Positions 61,484 to 64,000 of a stretch of 64,000 nucleotides of DNA are shown one piece after another; position 1 is the first letter of the stretch, and every line of letters begins with the position of its first letter. Under the pieces are notes generated by a model. That model saw nothing but the letters and a program-made list of their open reading frames with translations, ran no database searches and was not told where the DNA came from. The position numbers and the translations under genes were made by a program. Source of the DNA: Lachnospiraceae bacterium (GTDB lineage Bacteria; Bacillota; Clostridia; Lachnospirales; Lachnospiraceae); NCBI GenBank assembly GCA_902363445.1, contig CABJAB010000006.1, positions 62,001 through 126,000 of the forward strand. The letters run 5' to 3'.

Positions 61484-62977
61484 TTACTGTTCCAGTCCGC
61501 ATACATCCAGAAACGCCCGATAGTATCTTCTCCACTCTTCTGCCCTTTTTGGATAATAAGTCTCCAATTTAAAGGAATTCCTCACCACTTCTCTTACTTC
61601 TTCCTCCGAATCAAGTGCCCCGGTCCCCACTGCCTGAAGCAGAGAGTTTCCGATGGCAGCCGCCTCCTTTGGCCCCGCGATCACTTCCAGATCAGCTGCG
61701 GAAGCCAGCATTTCATTCAGAAAGCCCACGCCGCTGGCTCCCCCCACCACATAAAGCGTATCAACCCGCCTTCCTGTAGTGCGCTTTAAAGCATCCAGGG
61801 AATACAGACATTTAAACGTGATACTTTCATAGATGATCCTGGCCATCTGCCCTACATCGTCTCTTTGGACTTCCGGCTGCCCTGTCCGTCTAAGATAGTC
61901 CGCTACAGCCTCGGTCATGTCATCCGGATTATAAAAACAACTATCATCCGTATCGATGACGGCGTAAAAAGGAACCGCGGACCGGGCGAGTTCCACAATG
62001 GCCGGATAATCATAGTCGACCCCCATGATCTGTTCCCATTTCCGTTTACATTCCTGCAGGATCCACATGGCGCATACATTCCGCTTAAGAAGTGTTTTCC
62101 CAAAGGCAAGCCCAGTATTGGAAAGATTGTAGTGGTACGACAGTCCGCTGTCCGCCGGTTCCTCCAGCTCCATGCTCACCAGATACCAGCTTCCGGTTGA
62201 AATATATGCCCAGTCCTTTCTGCCGTCCACCGGGACCGCCACTCCCGCCGACGACGTATCGTGCACGGCCGGGGCCACCACTTCAAACCGGTTTGTTCCG
62301 CACCATCTGGCGTGTTCCTCCGATATCCTCCCCAGGCACGCGCCGGCATGGACTACCGGCGGCTGAAGGCTTTTAGGAATTCCGAACAGATCGAATACCC
62401 GATCCTCCCAGCATTGGTTCCTCATATTGAACATTTGAGAATAGGAAGCCACTGAAAATTCTGAGCATACCTTTCCGGAAAAAAAATACATCAGGATATC
62501 TCCCAGATGCATCATACGATTTCCGTTCTGAAGAAGCTCCGGGTTCTCTTTCTTCACCGCCAGCAGCTGGCACAAGGTGGCATCCTGAATGCGCCGCTGG
62601 GTGGTCAGCTCATAGAGATCCCGGTAACTGATCTTCTTCTCCACCTCTTCGGGCATGCCGTTCGTCCGCTTATCCCGGTAAAAGACCGGAAGCCCTGCCA
62701 ATTCCCCCTGAGGATCCACAATGCCGAAATCACTGGACCAGGAATCCGCCCCGAAGCTTCTGATCGTTACGCCTTCACGCCCCAGCCTTTCCAGTGCTCG
62801 GCAGATCTCCCCATAGATTCCGTAGACATCAATGCATACGTGTCCGTTCATATAAATCCTGGGAGTGGGAAAACGCCCTACCTCCCGCATCTCTATCGTC
62901 TTCCTGTCTGTCAGCGCGGACAGCAGGATCTTGCCATTGCTGGAGCCCAGGTCTGCGGCTAAATATTGTTCCTTCAT
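61484..62977 (-). CDS. FGGY-family carbohydrate kinase (rhamnulokinase/fuculokinase-like)
   Basis: 497 residues. The ATG at 62977 is preferred; another is at 62980 (GGAGGGAT just upstream). FGGY ATPase fold: AADLGSSNGKILLSAL (phosphate 1), SFGADSWSSDFGIVDPQGEL with the likely catalytic Asp, APAVHDTSSAGVAVP (adjacent phosphate 2) and LYVVGGASGVGFLNEMLA (adenosine). The WxxDFGxxD pattern is closest to RhaB-like enzymes, which phosphorylate ketoses such as L-rhamnulose or L-fuculose. It lies 103 bp after the aldolase gene; the following step needs that enzyme. Confidence 0.9.
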   Translation of the reverse strand: MKEQYLAADLGSSNGKILLSALTDRKTIEMREVGRFPTPRIYMNGHVCIDVYGIYGEICRALERLGREGVTIRSFGADSWSSDFGIVDPQGELAGLPVFYRDKRTNGMPEEVEKKISYRDLYELTTQRRIQDATLCQLLAVKKENPELLQNGNRMMHLGDILMYFFSGKVCSEFSVASYSQMFNMRNQCWEDRVFDLFGIPKSLQPPVVHAGACLGRISEEHARWCGTNRFEVVAPAVHDTSSAGVAVPVDGRKDWAYISTGSWYLVSMELEEPADSGLSYHYNLSNTGLAFGKTLLKRNVCAMWILQECKRKWEQIMGVDYDYPAIVELARSAVPFYAVIDTDDSCFYNPDDMTEAVADYLRRTGQPEVQRDDVGQMARIIYESITFKCLYSLDALKRTTGRRVDTLYVVGGASGVGFLNEMLASAADLEVIAGPKEAAAIGNSLLQAVGTGALDSEEEVREVVRNSFKLETYYPKRAEEWRRYYRAFLDVCGLEQ

Positions 62978-63080
62978 CATATCCCTCCAATCATGTAGAC
63001 GGGGCAGAACTCCGTTTTTTGGGATTCTGCCCTGTCAGTCTGCACCTTGTTCCGATGGTCCTGACCATCCTCCCGCCGGC

Positions 63081-63704
63081 TTATTTCTGGTTCAAAGAGA
63101 AGAAAAAGTCACACTCCTCCGGGCTCAGGTCTGCCTGCCTGCCCAGGGCATTGGCAATGAACACCGTTTTTGTAATAGCCTCGGCCGCTTCCACTCTGTT
63201 CATGGCGTCTGTCACCGTCGCCCCTACGGCCAGTACACCATGGTTGCCAAGGATGACGATATCATGATGCTTAAGGATCGGGATCGCCCCCTTCAGGATG
63301 TCCTCTGTGCCGGGACGGCCATAGGGCGCCACCTGAAAATAATCAAAATTCCCCATCATTTCCGGATATGCTCTTGTCTCCACCGGCTTACAGCAAAGAG
63401 CATAAGCAGTCAGAAAGGTGGGATGGCAGTGTACCACTCCTCCTATATCATCCCGGATCGTATATGTTTCCATGTGCATGGGAAGCTCCGAGGTGGGTTT
63501 ACAATTTCCTCCCACCTGTCTTCCGTCCGAATCGATCACAGCCACCATCTCCTCAGTTAGGAGGGCCTTGTTCTTTCCTGTCGGAGTAATATAGACCAGC
63601 CCATCTTTCTTAGTCGATATATTTCCCTCAAAGGCATTCACCAGGTTCTTCTCATCCAGGCGCTTTGCCACCTGGAGAACTTCCAGTATCTTTTTTCTGT
63701 CCAT
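63081..63704 (-). CDS. class II aldolase (L-fuculose- or L-rhamnulose-1-phosphate aldolase type)
   Basis: 207 residues, AAGGAGG before the ATG. Signatures: LVNAFEGNISTKKDGLVYIT, PTSELPMHMETYTI, GGVVHCHPTFLTAYALCCKP with the HxH metal ligands, and VILGNHGVLAVGATVTDAMN. Glu of SELPMH is the usual catalytic acid. It splits a ketose-1-phosphate to dihydroxyacetone phosphate and lactaldehyde. It is the second gene of the HPr-like/aldolase/kinase operon. Confidence 0.92.
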   Translation of the reverse strand: MDRKKILEVLQVAKRLDEKNLVNAFEGNISTKKDGLVYITPTGKNKALLTEEMVAVIDSDGRQVGGNCKPTSELPMHMETYTIRDDIGGVVHCHPTFLTAYALCCKPVETRAYPEMMGNFDYFQVAPYGRPGTEDILKGAIPILKHHDIVILGNHGVLAVGATVTDAMNRVEAAEAITKTVFIANALGRQADLSPEECDFFFSLNQK

Positions 63705-63727
63705 CGTCTCAAATCCTCCTTATCTTG

Positions 63728-63964
63728 TCATGATTCCTCTGCCAGATAATCCTTAAGCTCTTCAAAAAGCTTTCCAGCGTCGATGTCATCTTCCACCACT
63801 ACGAACATATCTTCCTTCAGGCTGAGGATGAACATGCCGAGCAGAGATTTGGCGTCGACCATTCCCGATTTGCTGTGAATCCAGATATCATACGTGTACT
63901 GAGATACGATCCGATTGATCTTCATGATGTCATCGGCTTCGTGAATCTGTATCCGTTTTCTCAT
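63728..63964 (-). CDS. HPr-like protein lacking the active-site histidine
   Basis: 78 residues, HPr length. The C-terminal two-thirds fit HPr: MVDAKSLLGMFILSLKEDMF with the Ser equivalent of regulatory Ser46, and FEELKDYL at the end. Where HPr has GLHARPA, this protein reads EADDIMKI, so it cannot accept phosphate from Enzyme I at His15. Crh of Bacillus also keeps Ser46 and lacks His15. It is first in the sugar operon (AAAGGAG before the ATG). Inference: a regulatory HPr paralogue dedicated to this sugar locus, possibly a CcpA co-factor. Confidence 0.8.
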   Translation of the reverse strand: MRKRIQIHEADDIMKINRIVSQYTYDIWIHSKSGMVDAKSLLGMFILSLKEDMFVVVEDDIDAGKLFEELKDYLAEES

Positions 63965-64000
63965 TTTTTGCTCCTTTCCATATCAGAGGCCTAATAGTGA

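Overview
The window is about 50% GC and reads as an ordinary chromosomal stretch from a gut-type Clostridia, most likely a Lachnospiraceae. Supporting signs are the gene orders rimP-nusA-rnpM-ylxQ-infB-rbfA-nrnA-truB-ribF-rpsO-pnp and pyrH-frr-uppS-cdsA-dxr-rseP-ispG-polC, a Gram-positive PolC, Agr-like GHKL kinases with LytTR regulators, a DUF5688-like gene and a fucose/rhamnose-type sugar locus. No rRNA, phage, CRISPR array or intact transposase was found.

Layout. 1-5.2 kb: minus-strand partner-switching operon (small Cys protein, STAS protein, S-adenosylhomocysteine-hydrolase-like protein, MATE transporter fused to an RsbW-like ATPase, SpoIIE-type phosphatase cut by the window edge). 5.2-12.1 kb: two Agr/LytTR-type two-component systems around a large repeat-containing surface protein. 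12.1-18.6 kb: heterodimeric ABC exporter plus a cytidylate-kinase-like gene, divergent from an OmpR-type two-component system, then an HMA metal-binding protein. 18.7-24.3 kb: MATE pump/PadR divergon, rhodanese lipoprotein, catalase, YwbE and a Fic protein. 24.3-31.5 kb: queA, an SH3 membrane protein, tRNA-Arg, a DUF5688-like gene, pnp and rpsO. 31.5-40.4 kb: ribosome and translation operon with an attenuator-like leader. 40.4-45.7 kb: tRNAs Val, Glu and Pro, an M20 hydrolase, an unknown membrane protein, dispersed repeats and a CsoR-family repressor. 45.8-57 kb: pyrH-to-polC operon. 57.1-64 kb: fucose/arabinose-isomerase-family protein, bioY, AIM24 protein, MerR regulator, a dispersed repeat, then a sugar kinase, class II aldolase and HPr-like protein.

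Regulatory structure is unusually readable. There are four tandem 11-bp-period boxes plus two inverted ones between the ABC exporter and its two-component system. Three 21-bp-period direct repeats lie upstream of the first LytTR operon, with a weaker pair at the same distance upstream of the partner-switching operon. Twin operators overlap both promoters of the MATE/PadR divergon. A 13-bp perfect palindrome lies just after the isomerase promoter, and a BirA-like box lies on the bioY promoter. A terminator hairpin sits in the rimP-nusA leader.

A roughly 735-bp hairpin-rich repeat occurs twice nearly full length (44133-44866 and 60658-61395) and once as an internally deleted inverted copy (40636-41007), with a fragment at 24646-24693. 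It encodes nothing I recognise. All calls come from reading the sequence. No database search was run, and alignments and spacings were made by eye.
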